Shown here piece after piece: positions 42,558 through 50,294 of a DNA stretch of 64,000 nucleotides. The stretch is from JAIEOG01 sp964519985 (lineage in GTDB: Bacteria > Bdellovibrionota > FAC87 > UBA2466), in the NCBI GenBank assembly GCA_964519985.1, contig CAZFMF010000001.1:186001-250000 (forward strand). The letters are read 5' to 3'. A program made the position numbers and the translations under genes. Position 1 is the stretch's first letter, and each line of letters begins with the position of its first letter. The notes under the pieces were generated by a model. That model did no database searches and was not told the origin of the DNA. It saw only the letters and a list, made by a program, of their open reading frames with translations.

Positions 42558-43646
42558 GTGAAGAAAGCCATCGCCTACTTGTTAGTATTTTCACTAAGCG
42601 CCTTGGCGCAAATGCCGCCGAACCACAGTGCGCAGAAGGCGAGCCTGCCAAGGGGCACCTTCCTTTCGAGGGAGAATCCGGAGTTGGTGAAGCTGATTGA
42701 ATGGGCGATCGACCGCATGCGGACAGAAGTGTCCAAGTCAGATTCATCTAGTGCCAAGAATATTCTAGATCATCTTTCCTGGGCGGAAGATGCAATTCGC
42801 GAGCGACAGCTTGTCGTAAAAGAGGTCAAGAGCGACAACTACGTCGTAGGCATTGCCGATGGCACCCAGCTTCTGCTGGATCAGAACTTCATGACGCGGT
42901 TTTTTAACGATCCAGTTCATCACTCCGGAATCCTTCTGCAGGAGTTCCGCCATGCTTACGATCTCCAACAGGGCAAACCGATAACGAAGTTTGAGTTAGA
43001 ATCGACCGGACATTGGGTAGAGGCCCGCTACTTTCAATTGCATAAAGCTAATGGGGCGAAGCTCTCGGCGGAGGCACTGGAACATGTCGCCGCGTTGGAA
43101 AAGGGCCGCTCTAGCAAGGAGTGGCGAGCCTTTGTAAGCAATATCGAAGGCAAGGATTACGATTTACTGGATGCTTTGCAGAAATATGAGTTTCAAGTTC
43201 TACCAACTTTGAGCGCGGATCAATCGCACCTTCCATTCAAGGACAATATTCTTCCAAATGCCCAGCGTGCGTTGGCAGCAGCCCAAACGTTTGAGCGGCT
43301 AAGCCAAGGAAATTTGCGAGCGCTCGCCGAAAAACCGAGCGAGATGACGAAGGTGCGCCAGGCGCTTAGAACAGTCCAAACTTTCCTGGACCATGAGCGT
43401 CTCATGAACGCGGGACTGCGAAAGCACATCGCGAAGCCCAACGCCGCGGCCATGCAATACGCGCAGGAGCTGGAAGGCACGCTCAAGAAGATCAGTGATG
43501 CCAATTTCAACGGACTGTCCCGTTGGCAGGGAGTGCCCAGTTTTCAAGTGATTTTAGGCCTAGCTAAACCACCTTTGGAACAGCCGACGGAAGTCGGCCA
43601 GAGCAATCGGGACGAATTCGCACGTTGGCGTGCTGCAGCCAAGTAG
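42558..43646 (+). CDS. secreted hypothetical protein, 362 aa
   Basis: GTG 42558 with AGAGGA upstream opens a signal peptide (KKAIAYLLVFSLSALAQ). The middle (DPVHHSGILLQEFRHAYDLQQGKP) has a His-Glu-rich HH...EFRHAYD pattern that might bind metal, followed by ELESTGHWVEARYFQLHK; a metallopeptidase-like pattern, but HEXXH is absent. C-terminal half is helical. It is bracketed by the two tRNA-Lys-like fragments. Confidence 0.68.
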   Translation: MKKAIAYLLVFSLSALAQMPPNHSAQKASLPRGTFLSRENPELVKLIEWAIDRMRTEVSKSDSSSAKNILDHLSWAEDAIRERQLVVKEVKSDNYVVGIADGTQLLLDQNFMTRFFNDPVHHSGILLQEFRHAYDLQQGKPITKFELESTGHWVEARYFQLHKANGAKLSAEALEHVAALEKGRSSKEWRAFVSNIEGKDYDLLDALQKYEFQVLPTLSADQSHLPFKDNILPNAQRALAAAQTFERLSQGNLRALAEKPSEMTKVRQALRTVQTFLDHERLMNAGLRKHIAKPNAAAMQYAQELEGTLKKISDANFNGLSRWQGVPSFQVILGLAKPPLEQPTEVGQSNRDEFARWRAAAK

Positions 43647-43705
43647 ATCTATTTTTTTTCTTGGGTCCGCGAAGCGGATCCCAGCTGATTGGCGGAATCG
43701 CCCAC

Positions 43706-43755
43706 TGTGGGACTTTTGTGGGACATTACCCACAGCAAACGGCCGTCATGGGCCG
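43706..43755. repeat. 50-bp direct repeat, copy 1
   Basis: TGTGGGACTTTTGTGGGACA and the following bases through TCATGGGCCG recur with about 43 of 50 matches at 44311-44360. Position between a hypothetical gene and a tRNA-like fragment suggests a recombination scar. Confidence 0.55.
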
Positions 43756-43845
43756 TCAGCGACGGTCACCGGAAAAATGGACAACTCGTTGGTTTGTTTG
43801 AAAAAGCGCGAACTATTCACGCATTAGGTTTTTGAACAAATAGAA

Positions 43846-43889
43846 TTTCTAATCTGGGGGTTGTTGGTTCAATCCCAACTTGACCCATG
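43846..43889. repeat. tRNA-Lys-like 3' fragment, copy 2
   Basis: TTTCTAATCTGGGGGTTG then TTGGTTCAATCCCAACTTGACCCA: the same T-arm and similar acceptor strand as copy 1 at 42391 with some substitutions. Same orientation, about 1.45 kb apart. Confidence 0.55.
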
Positions 43890-43898
43890 ATTCGCAGT

Positions 43899-44237
43899 CT
43901 AATCCAAAGTGAGCGGGATCCGCCGTTCGATGCGAGCCCTACTCTCTAATCTGTCCATTACCTCTATCGTTGTGACTTCTGCCTCTTTGCTGCTTCTATT
44001 CATCTGCACGCATATTCGAAGATCATTCCCAATAGCCGTAGCCAATATCGTCTGAGTGACTGTACTCGGATTTGTAAGCTGAAACGAGCCTGGTTCATTG
44101 TCCCGCACCGAAACTGTCATAGTTGACCGATCGTTATTTTGCCTAAAGCGAATGCTTGATATTTTTCCGTCAAAATGACAGTAGGACTGGGCCGCGGTTG
44201 TATAGAAAAGCGTTGCGACTGAAATCAGAATTTTCAT
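43899..44237 (-). CDS. small secreted protein, 112 aa
   Basis: ATG 44237 with AGGAGCG upstream gives signal peptide MKILISVATLFYTTAAQSYC; a longer in-frame start at 44279 is disfavoured. The 90-residue mature part has two Cys and a beta-rich look (RSTMTVSVRDNEPGSFQL). Family unknown. Confidence 0.65.
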   Translation of the reverse strand: MKILISVATLFYTTAAQSYCHFDGKISSIRFRQNNDRSTMTVSVRDNEPGSFQLTNPSTVTQTILATAIGNDLRICVQMNRSSKEAEVTTIEVMDRLESRARIERRIPLTLD

Positions 44238-44310
44238 AAGGCGCTCCTGGTTTTGAGGTGGCGAATAACATGCTCTCAATGAATGGCGCGTTGTGTTTCT
44301 GTCACGTATT

Positions 44311-44360
44311 TGTGGGACTTTTGTGGAACATCACCCACCGTAAACATCCGTCATGGACCG
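44311..44360. repeat. 50-bp direct repeat, copy 2
   Basis: TGTGGGACTTTTGTGGAACA onward to TCATGGACCG, matching copy 1 at 43706. It immediately precedes the second serine-recombinase remnant. Confidence 0.55.
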
Positions 44361-44380
44361 GGAGCGGTTAGAGAAGATAA

Positions 44381-44697
44381 GGGGGCGAAACACAGGAAGC
44401 TTTGAATGAGGTTTTGCGCAGCCCCTCCGTTTCGGATGTGCCTGCTCAGCTGGCTGACTACGCATCGTTCCTTGAATCGTTTCGCGGGATGCTACTCGAT
44501 GGGAAGGCGGACGAACTGAGACCGAAGATCGTTGAGCGACTGGTGCACAAGATTGAAGTTCTTCCCAAGGGGTACAGGGTTCATTACCATGTTGCAAGAG
44601 GGCGCGTCCTACCCCCTCCCTGGAATCCAGGCATTGCAAAAGAGTCCGCGGAGCCTTCTTCTATTTTTTCGGACAATGGTTCGAAAATCATATTGAC
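44381..44697 (+). pseudogene. serine recombinase C-terminal remnant next to an att-like site
   Basis: Open after a TAA at 44378-44380. It reads ADYASFLESFRGMLLDGKAD then ELRPKIVERLVHKIEVLPKG and YRVHYHVARGRV: the C-terminal part of large serine integrases ('...LV.KIEV...G..I.YHVG'). Its N-terminal catalytic and zinc-ribbon domains are absent. The frame runs into the tRNA-Val 48-bp copy, where it loses meaning. Confidence 0.65.
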
Positions 44698-44745
44698 TGG
44701 TGGGCGCCATAGGGCTCGAACCTATGACCTCTGCCGTGTGAAGGC
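44698..44745. repeat. 48-bp exact copy of the tRNA-Val 3' part (att-like)
   Basis: Starts TGGTGGGCGCCATAGGGCTC and ends at GAAGGC; identical base for base to 46765-46812, which is the CCA end, acceptor 3' strand, T-arm, variable loop and anticodon region of the complete tRNA-Val. This is the form of an attachment-site duplication made by integration into a tRNA gene. Confidence 0.8.
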
Positions 44746-44989
44746 TGTTAGGCACGAAAACAAAGATCAATAAACAACCTAAGTGACGGTGAAAGTTCAG
44801 AAACTGTTGATAAACCTGACGGCCGCAGTACCGCTTGATGTGTTCAAGCCGTGCACGCATAACGGGCAATGGACGACCGTTGATCTCACGGCCTTGAACT
44901 CGAAGGGCCTCTGCCGGAATACGAAGGGCAGGGGAAGTGGCGCTTGAATTGCAGTCTCATTAATAGGGGTAAGTCCTTGGTGAAAAAGC

Positions 44990-46273
44990 ATGCGTTTTTC
45001 CTACTTGATCGCAATCCTCTTCTTACTCGACTTCCTAGCCTACCAAGTTCCAGTTTTGGCGGCGGACCCCGTCATCCCCGTTCATATTAGGCTAAAAGTT
45101 CCGAGCAATCGATCACCGGAAGAGATTCTCAGATTGCGAGGGTACGGGTGGGAAGAGTCGGACATAATGCTTACCAACTTGGCTTACGTTGGAAATCTGG
45201 TTCTAAAGTCTGAAGGCCGAATGTATCTTCGCCTCGATAATCTGCATCGTTTCGATACGATCGGTGAGACACCGACGGAAAAAGTAGACTTATCCCATCT
45301 TGCGCCACCAGGCGGTAGGGTTGAAATTCCACCTAGCATAGCGCGCAAAATTCATTTGCTACGCGATGCTGGGGAGGGAACCCTTTGGAATACGCACCCG
45401 TATGTTCAGAAATTTATTTCGTTGAACAGTTTAAAATTGGCGTTACAACTTGAGCCGACTGGAATTGCTTTTAAGGACGCGAGCGTCGGATTTATTTCGG
45501 GTTTTAACGATTTTCGGTTTCCAGTATATTTACAGACGCATGAACCCGAAACCTCACTTTCTTCCTACGACTTAACGCCTTTTTCGACGCCTGAACTATC
45601 GAAACAAAGATTTGGAGTCCCCTTTGGAGATGTTAAATCCTCTGTGCAAGTGATTTATTCCGATAGCGCCGCCAGAATTATTGAAACAGAAGAAGGATCG
45701 AAAAGGGGCTTTTTGATCCCTCACCGAAACTTAGTCGGCGTGAAGATACTTCCACTGACCCAAGATGTGTCCCTTGCCCTCTTTGGGGTTAGTAGCGAAC
45801 TCCTAGAAAGACGCAACACCACAGAAGAGCAAATTGTTTTGGTTCCCGTTCGAAACTATGATCTTCATATTGCAAAGAACCTTGAAGAATATGAATTGTG
45901 GTCGACTCGCCCCATTGATACGACAGGGCACAAAAATTTTGTAGAGGGTAAGCTAAAGATACATGGGGGTAACGATGCTGTTACAGCGACTCCTGATGGC
46001 GTTAAATACCTACCTGATACGGTTAGGGTGACTCCTTTTTCTACTACGATTGCTCCCGGAAGCCGTGATTCACGACTGCTGGAGGAAATCGTCAAATCCT
46101 CAATGCCAGATTCTGTTATGAGCGAAATCGAACAGTTGCAAAAGCAATCCGACTCCAATTTAAGGGCGAAGGCCCAAAGTTGGCACAAACGATCTGATGT
46201 CCATTCGAAAGGGGCAGGGTTGGGAGCGTTGGTAAAGCGAGCCTGTGACTATTTGCTTGGTCTATTGCGTTAG
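44990..46273 (+). CDS. secreted hypothetical protein, 427 aa
   Basis: Signal peptide MRFSYLIAILFLLDFLAYQVPVLA. The mature part contains LRLRGYGWEESDIMLTNLAYVGNL and several beta-rich stretches, with no cysteine-rich or catalytic motif. Lower GC than flanking housekeeping genes. It is the only gene between the two exact tRNA-Val 3' copies (44698 and 46765), so it is cargo of the element. Confidence 0.68.
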   Translation: MRFSYLIAILFLLDFLAYQVPVLAADPVIPVHIRLKVPSNRSPEEILRLRGYGWEESDIMLTNLAYVGNLVLKSEGRMYLRLDNLHRFDTIGETPTEKVDLSHLAPPGGRVEIPPSIARKIHLLRDAGEGTLWNTHPYVQKFISLNSLKLALQLEPTGIAFKDASVGFISGFNDFRFPVYLQTHEPETSLSSYDLTPFSTPELSKQRFGVPFGDVKSSVQVIYSDSAARIIETEEGSKRGFLIPHRNLVGVKILPLTQDVSLALFGVSSELLERRNTTEEQIVLVPVRNYDLHIAKNLEEYELWSTRPIDTTGHKNFVEGKLKIHGGNDAVTATPDGVKYLPDTVRVTPFSTTIAPGSRDSRLLEEIVKSSMPDSVMSEIEQLQKQSDSNLRAKAQSWHKRSDVHSKGAGLGALVKRACDYLLGLLR

Positions 46274-46417
46274 TCCCTTGGTCGACACCTACAAAAAGCG
46301 CCTGCCTGGCGATATCGGACTGCATGCGGCTACGCCGCTCAGGTTGAGCTTAAGTTTGAGTTTTTGATTATTGATAATTTTCCGGTTGGAAATAGATCAA
46401 CGAGCGTTGGTCAAATA

Positions 46418-46595
46418 TGGGCGCCACAGGGCTCTCCTGCCGGTTCGCCCCCGGGGCGACCGCCAGGCGGGACTCGCCCACTCTCGATTTACATTGCCCA
46501 GAAGATGTTGCGCGTGGGCTCCGTCCTTCGAGCCCTATGGAAAGTCACAACGCTCTCGCGTCGCCCGTTTCAGTATCACCATTTGCTGCGCAAAA
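46418..46595. repeat. tandem tRNA-Val-derived repeat unit, 178 bp
   Basis: Starts TGGGCGCCACAGGGCTC and ends CCATTTGCTGCGCAAAA. It shares its right part with copy A at 40138 (the GCTCTCGCGTCGCCCGTTTC stretch), but its middle differs. Unit ends are defined by the TGGTGGGCGCC restart at 46596. Confidence 0.65.
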
Positions 46596-46764
46596 TGGTG
46601 GGCGCCATAGGGCTCGCCTTCCGGTCGGCCCATCGGGCCGCCTGCAGGCCGGTCTCGCCGCTACCAAAATCGTTGCTTGAATTTCTTGATTCTTGCGGCT
46701 CCGACATTCGAGCCCTATGGGAGGTCGCGACGCCCGTTTCAGTATCACCATTTGCTGCGCAAAA
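46596..46764. repeat. tandem tRNA-Val-derived repeat unit, 169 bp
   Basis: Starts with the tRNA-Val 3' end (TGGTGGGCGCCATAGGGCTC) and shares most of its length with copy A at 40138. It contains CACCATTTGCTGCGC next to AAAATGGTG, a potential hairpin. It directly precedes (in plus coordinates) the complete tRNA-Val. Confidence 0.7.
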
Positions 46765-46841
46765 TGGTGGGCGCCATAGGGCTCGAACCTATGACCTCTG
46801 CCGTGTGAAGGCAGCGCTCTAACCAACTGAGCTAGGCGCCC
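46765..46841 (-). tRNA. tRNA-Val(CAC), with encoded CCA
   Basis: On the minus strand: acceptor GGGCGCC pairing with GGCGCCC, D-arm GCTC...GAGC, anticodon stem CTGCC/GGCAG around loop TTCACAC (anticodon CAC), T-arm ATAGG-TTCGAGC-CCTAT, then A and CCA. All arms pair. It decodes GUG. It is the intact anchor of the repeats to its left. Confidence 0.92.
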
Positions 46842-46958
46842 TTTTTTAAAAGACCGAATTGAAGACTGATTTTGTAGCACCGGAGTCAGGCCTTAGAAAG
46901 AGGTTTTCAAGGCGAGGTAGTATTGCCCGGGCAATGCCGGACGACGAGAAAATCGGGT

Positions 46959-46992
46959 GTCGGCGGGCCCCTCCTTAGGGCGACCCGCCGAC
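46959..46992 (-). terminator. candidate terminator for the 47004 gene
   Basis: On the minus strand GTCGGCGGG and CCCGCCGAC pair over nine bases around a GC-rich loop, just past the stop of the 47004 gene. The following ACCCGATTTTC is only weakly U-rich. Confidence 0.5.
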
Positions 46993-47003
46993 GGGACGAG
47001 ACT

Positions 47004-47375
47004 TTAAAGCGTGCAGGTTACGGGGTATTCGACGTACTTCCCCATCGCAGGTAGGGGAGACATCTTTTGGCCCAAGCGAACCGTGTAGTCCCCGGTCGCG
47101 GTGTCTTGGGAGAGGACCAAGAACTCGCTCGGAATGCGATCGATTTCGAAGCCCACTTGAGTCTCGGCCACCGTGGTCCGGTAGTCGGTGAAGAGCATCG
47201 TGAAGACGGTTTCCTTCCCGCCCCGTTCCATCACGATTTCTGTTTTGTCGTGGCTTGCTGGGAAACGGACCTGCAAGGTAAAGTCGTTGGTTCCCCTACG
47301 ATCGTCGTAAACGCAAGTTTGGGCGGCGTGGCCCACCATCGGAACTAAGCTGAGAAACATTAAGATGCGAAGCAT
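47004..47375 (-). CDS. small secreted protein, 123 aa
   Basis: Signal peptide MLRILMFLSLVPMVGHAAQT, mature part with two Cys (TCVYDDRR and PVTCTL) that could form one disulfide closing a beta-domain. Excellent Shine-Dalgarno (AGGAGG) sits against an inverted repeat at 47385-47404. Family unknown. Confidence 0.72.
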   Translation of the reverse strand: MLRILMFLSLVPMVGHAAQTCVYDDRRGTNDFTLQVRFPASHDKTEIVMERGGKETVFTMLFTDYRTTVAETQVGFEIDRIPSEFLVLSQDTATGDYTVRLGQKMSPLPAMGKYVEYPVTCTL

Positions 47376-47384
47376 AAAGCCTCC

Positions 47385-47404
47385 TTCTAAGAGAGATCTT
47401 AGAA
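47385..47404. promoter_or_regulatory. hairpin adjoining the ribosome site of the 47004 gene
   Basis: TTCTAAGAGAGATCTTAGAA: eight-base arms around a GAGA (minus strand TCTC) loop, immediately upstream of GGAGG on the minus strand. Such placement could affect translation initiation or mRNA stability. No trans-acting factor is known. Confidence 0.4.
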
Positions 47405-47535
47405 AGAGGCTTCATTTTCGAAAACTGAATTGATTCGAATGAAATCGGTGAAAACCATTCACTCTAGCGCGAGCTGTGTCTTGATGGTGCTCGCCGTCAG
47501 GCAACTGGGATCACCGTGCGCGGCGAGTTTTACTG

Positions 47536-47552
47536 TTGACACGATGTGTCAA
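47536..47552. promoter_or_regulatory. 17-bp palindrome TTGACACGATGTGTCAA
   Basis: TTGACA-CGATG-TGTCAA is a perfect dyad just downstream of the Crp/Fnr gene and upstream of the 47004 gene. It resembles a dimeric regulator site, though the half-site spacing differs from FNR or CRP consensus. Confidence 0.35.
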
Positions 47553-47566
47553 TGGGAAGGTAAGGC

Positions 47567-48295
47567 TTAGACCGCGGTCAGGCTCGGAAGGCTGTCCTTG
47601 AGGACATTGACTGAGTCGATGAGTTTCGCCTGCTGGGTCATGCGGTAGTTGTCTTCGCCTTCATTGATAAGAAGTCCCATCTTATGCATTTCGGAGAAGC
47701 AATACTCGATGTCGAAAGGGGTCATCGCGATGTAGTAGCGAATGGTATCCATCGGCAGGTGCACGCGCACGCCGTCGTTGTTCTTCTTCCCCTCGAAATG
47801 GCAGAAGTGGATCACGAGGTAAACCAGGCGTTCGACGTTATTGGCCGGGCGCAAAACTTTCACAAGGTGGTCGATGCGATCCAGACGCTCGACGGACACC
47901 TTTCCGATGCGCTCGAAAATGCGGATCACGAGCGAAGGGTTTTTGAACTCCAGTTCTTCCATGTCATGGGCCGAGACTTCGAGCACCGAGGCATCGGTTT
48001 TGGCGCGGGCGCCGAAGAAACGTTTGTGGGGTGATTTGCCGACAATCGCCTTTTCGCCCAAAACATGGTTTGGTCCGAGTTCGCTGATGAAGAGCTCCTG
48101 CTCATCACGCACCGCGGTGAGTTGTACGGTTCCCGAGGCGATCACAAAAAGCGTGCTGCCCATTTCCCCCTGGGTAAAAAGCGCCTGTCCGGCTTTGAGG
48201 TGCTTCAGATACGGCTTTAGGAGCGGATCCTCGAACGGAATATTTCCAGCAAAGTTGTTGGTTGGAGTTGTCGCGACGGCAGCGTTGTTTTTCAT
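47567..48295 (-). CDS. Crp/Fnr family transcriptional regulator, 242 aa
   Basis: N-terminal cyclic-nucleotide-binding fold (about residues 25-140; KAGQALFTQGEMGSTLFVIASGTVQL, then FISELGPNHVLGEKA). A dimerisation helix follows (IRIFERIGKVSVERLDRIDHL), then a C-terminal winged HTH region (LPMDTIRYYIAMTPFDIEYCFSEMHKMG). The cNMP pocket Arg-Ser motif of CRP is not apparent, and no FNR-type Cys are seen, so the ligand is unclear. Confidence 0.87.
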   Translation of the reverse strand: MKNNAAVATTPTNNFAGNIPFEDPLLKPYLKHLKAGQALFTQGEMGSTLFVIASGTVQLTAVRDEQELFISELGPNHVLGEKAIVGKSPHKRFFGARAKTDASVLEVSAHDMEELEFKNPSLVIRIFERIGKVSVERLDRIDHLVKVLRPANNVERLVYLVIHFCHFEGKKNNDGVRVHLPMDTIRYYIAMTPFDIEYCFSEMHKMGLLINEGEDNYRMTQQAKLIDSVNVLKDSLPSLTAV

Positions 48296-48364
48296 GGATG
48301 GATCTATTTTACCGGACCCCCTGGGGTCGTGTTACCCTTTTTTCTTCACCCGGAGAGACTCTTA

Positions 48365-48667
48365 ATGACGACACGCATCGCGTTTTTGGTTTTATCGGTT
48401 TTGGCCCTTTCTCCTGCTTTCGCCGCGGAGGACATCACGGCGCACAAACAGGAAATTCTGACGGAGATCGACCAGCGCATCCAAAAGATGCAGGAACATC
48501 GCAATTGCATCAACGCCGCCACGACCAGGGAAGCGATGATGCAGTGCCGCCAAGCGATGAAGGATTTCCACAAGGGCGAGCGCCTGGAGCACCTCGAGCG
48601 CCGTAAAGGGCGTCTCGATCAAAAGATGCAGAAGTTGCAGGGCGGCAACCCGGCCGCGGGCGAATAA
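48365..48667 (+). CDS. small secreted coiled-coil protein, 100 aa
   Basis: ATG 48365 (MTTRIAFLVLSVLALSPAFAA) gives a clear signal peptide; an earlier ATG at 48329 does not. The mature part is one long charged helix with Cys residues (NCINAATTREAMMQCRQA) and heptad-like spacing. A strong terminator follows. Spy/CpxP-like or outer-membrane-stress small protein is possible but unproven. Confidence 0.7.
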   Translation: MTTRIAFLVLSVLALSPAFAAEDITAHKQEILTEIDQRIQKMQEHRNCINAATTREAMMQCRQAMKDFHKGERLEHLERRKGRLDQKMQKLQGGNPAAGE

Positions 48668-48684
48668 ACGCCGATTTGTTTTTA

Positions 48685-48719
48685 AAGCGTTCGGCCCAGC
48701 GGAGCCGGACGCTTTTTTT
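48685..48719 (+). terminator. Rho-independent terminator after the 48365 gene
   Basis: AGCGTTCGGC and GCCGGACGCT pair (one G-T wobble) around an eight-base loop, followed by seven T's. This is a textbook terminator. Confidence 0.85.
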
Positions 48720-48760
48720 CCTTTTCGAAACTACGTTTAGGTTTCGAGGAGGACTGCTCA

Positions 48761-49126
48761 TTGAAAAAATGCATCTTGGTCGTAGATTCGGACCCCCACT
48801 TTGTTGAGTTCGTGAAGCAAGCGTTAGCTCCTTTGGCGTGGGAGGTTGTGTCCTCGTCGAATGGTTTGGAAGCTCTGACGTTGATGGACGCGATGGCGGC
48901 AAAGCCCCATGGGGTTCTGGCCGCCATCGATTTGCCCTTGATTGGGGGCCTTGAACTCGTTCAGCGGGTTAAGGATCGGGCCCCCGAAGTCCCCTCCATT
49001 CTCTTTTACGATGGAAATCGCGATTTGGTGGAACACACGGCACCGATGGTGCTCTCCAAAGAAATTTCCGTCCGCGAACTGCACAGGTTGGCTGCGTCGC
49101 TGGAGAGCCGCCGACAGCCGGGCTAG
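48761..49126 (+). CDS. receiver-like protein lacking the phosphoacceptor, 121 aa
   Basis: TTG start 48761, preceded by GAGGA. Fold pattern is CheY-like: ILVVDSDPH at strand 1, then GVLAAIDLPLIGGLELV, where the family's Asp four residues before the conserved Pro59 is Ala55. The second acidic residue of the first motif is Ser10. A Lys near the end (VLSKEIS) is kept. It should not be phosphorylated at the usual site. It sits 56 bp upstream of the AraC-like gene. Confidence 0.72.
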   Translation: MKKCILVVDSDPHFVEFVKQALAPLAWEVVSSSNGLEALTLMDAMAAKPHGVLAAIDLPLIGGLELVQRVKDRAPEVPSILFYDGNRDLVEHTAPMVLSKEISVRELHRLAASLESRRQPG

Positions 49127-49181
49127 GTCTAGCGTACGCTTGCCCAACCTGATATCTGGGGGCATCGGAAGTGCGTTCGCG

Positions 49182-50294
49182 ATGACTGCCAGTCTGCCCA
49201 TTTATAAGGCTTTATTCTTAGGCGCCCTCTTGGCGCCCGCATTGCTTTTGGAAGTGATCTTGCTCGCCCGCCGTTCGGCGGTTGCGAACCAGCTTCTAGC
49301 ACTGCTCGTCGCTTGCATGGCGCTTCTGGGCCTCGAGATGGTGCTGATTGATGTGCGCGCCATCCCGATCCCACGATTCTTACTCTTTCCTTCACCGGTC
49401 GGGCTTTTGATCGGACCTTTGCTTTGGATGCATACGGAGTGGCTGACCCGTCGGGATACCGAGTGGGATCGTTACTGGCTGGTGCATCTCATACCGAGTG
49501 CCGCGGCGGCGATTTTCTTGGTTTGGGTCGGCATAGACACTGGGCGCACCCAGCGTTATTTGCAGAGCGCCTATGATTATGGACCGCGCTGGTGGTTCAA
49601 TCTCGCCGCAATCGTGTCGGTCACGCTTTACACGGTCCGCGTCAGTCGACTGCTACGCGAATGCCGGGCCCGTATCGGTGGGCGTTGCAGCCAAAACCAG
49701 ACTCTGACTTTGGCGTGGCTCGCATACCTCGTCCGGGTATTCGGGCTGCTCGCGGTGTTCTTTTTTTTCGCGGCCGCGGCGGCGTACCCTCCGACGATTC
49801 GATTTGGTTCGCTCATCGCTTTCTGTGCCGCGGTTTGGGCCATTGCCGCCTTCGCTTTGCGTCTCTCCCGGCTCTTTGATGTCGCGGCAACCCGAGGATC
49901 GGTAAATGATACGAAGTACCAAACCTCGCCTCTGGATGTCGCTCGCCTAAGCCGCATCAAAGAAGAGGTGGAAAGTTATCTAGCGGAGTCGAAGTCGTTT
50001 CTTGAGCCCAATCTTTCACTCGCGGACTTAGCCTCTCGGCTCAAAATGCCGCCACACTATCTATCCCAGGTATTGAGCACCGAGTTTGGGAAGGGATTCT
50101 ATGAATTGATCGCGGACTATCGCGTCGACCAAGCGAAGGCGTTACTGAAGGATCCCGCGCAGATGAAGCGGACGGTTTTGGAAATCGCTTACGATTCGGG
50201 ATTCAATTCTAAGTCGGTCTTCAATGAGGCTTTTCGTCGGCGTACGGGAATGACGCCCCGTCAGTTTCGCGCGCACGATGCTCAAATGTCCTGA
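49182..50294 (+). CDS. membrane-anchored AraC-type regulator, 370 aa
   Basis: ATG 49182 chosen from the first hydrophobic helix (MTASLPIYKALFLGALLAPALL). About seven hydrophobic segments fill residues 1-235, and the last 110 residues carry two AraC HTH motifs (LADLASRLKMPPHYLSQVLS and AYDSGFNSKSVFNEAFRRRTGMTPRQFR). 7TM-AraC proteins sense envelope or small-molecule signals and act at nearby promoters. The upstream pseudo-receiver gene may be a partner. Confidence 0.88.
   Translation: MTASLPIYKALFLGALLAPALLLEVILLARRSAVANQLLALLVACMALLGLEMVLIDVRAIPIPRFLLFPSPVGLLIGPLLWMHTEWLTRRDTEWDRYWLVHLIPSAAAAIFLVWVGIDTGRTQRYLQSAYDYGPRWWFNLAAIVSVTLYTVRVSRLLRECRARIGGRCSQNQTLTLAWLAYLVRVFGLLAVFFFFAAAAAYPPTIRFGSLIAFCAAVWAIAAFALRLSRLFDVAATRGSVNDTKYQTSPLDVARLSRIKEEVESYLAESKSFLEPNLSLADLASRLKMPPHYLSQVLSTEFGKGFYELIADYRVDQAKALLKDPAQMKRTVLEIAYDSGFNSKSVFNEAFRRRTGMTPRQFRAHDAQMS

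Noticed and set aside
44609..44869. 86-aa minus-strand frame over the att-like copy
   Set aside because: Crosses tRNA-derived sequence; no start signal or homology pattern.
46364..46822. 152-aa plus-strand frame across the repeats and tRNA
   Set aside because: Entirely repeat and tRNA sequence read as protein; not coding.
37000..47000. CRISPR array or retron reading of the repeated units
   Set aside because: Repeats are long (170-185 bp), few, and not separated by unique spacers of constant size; no cas or reverse transcriptase gene is present.
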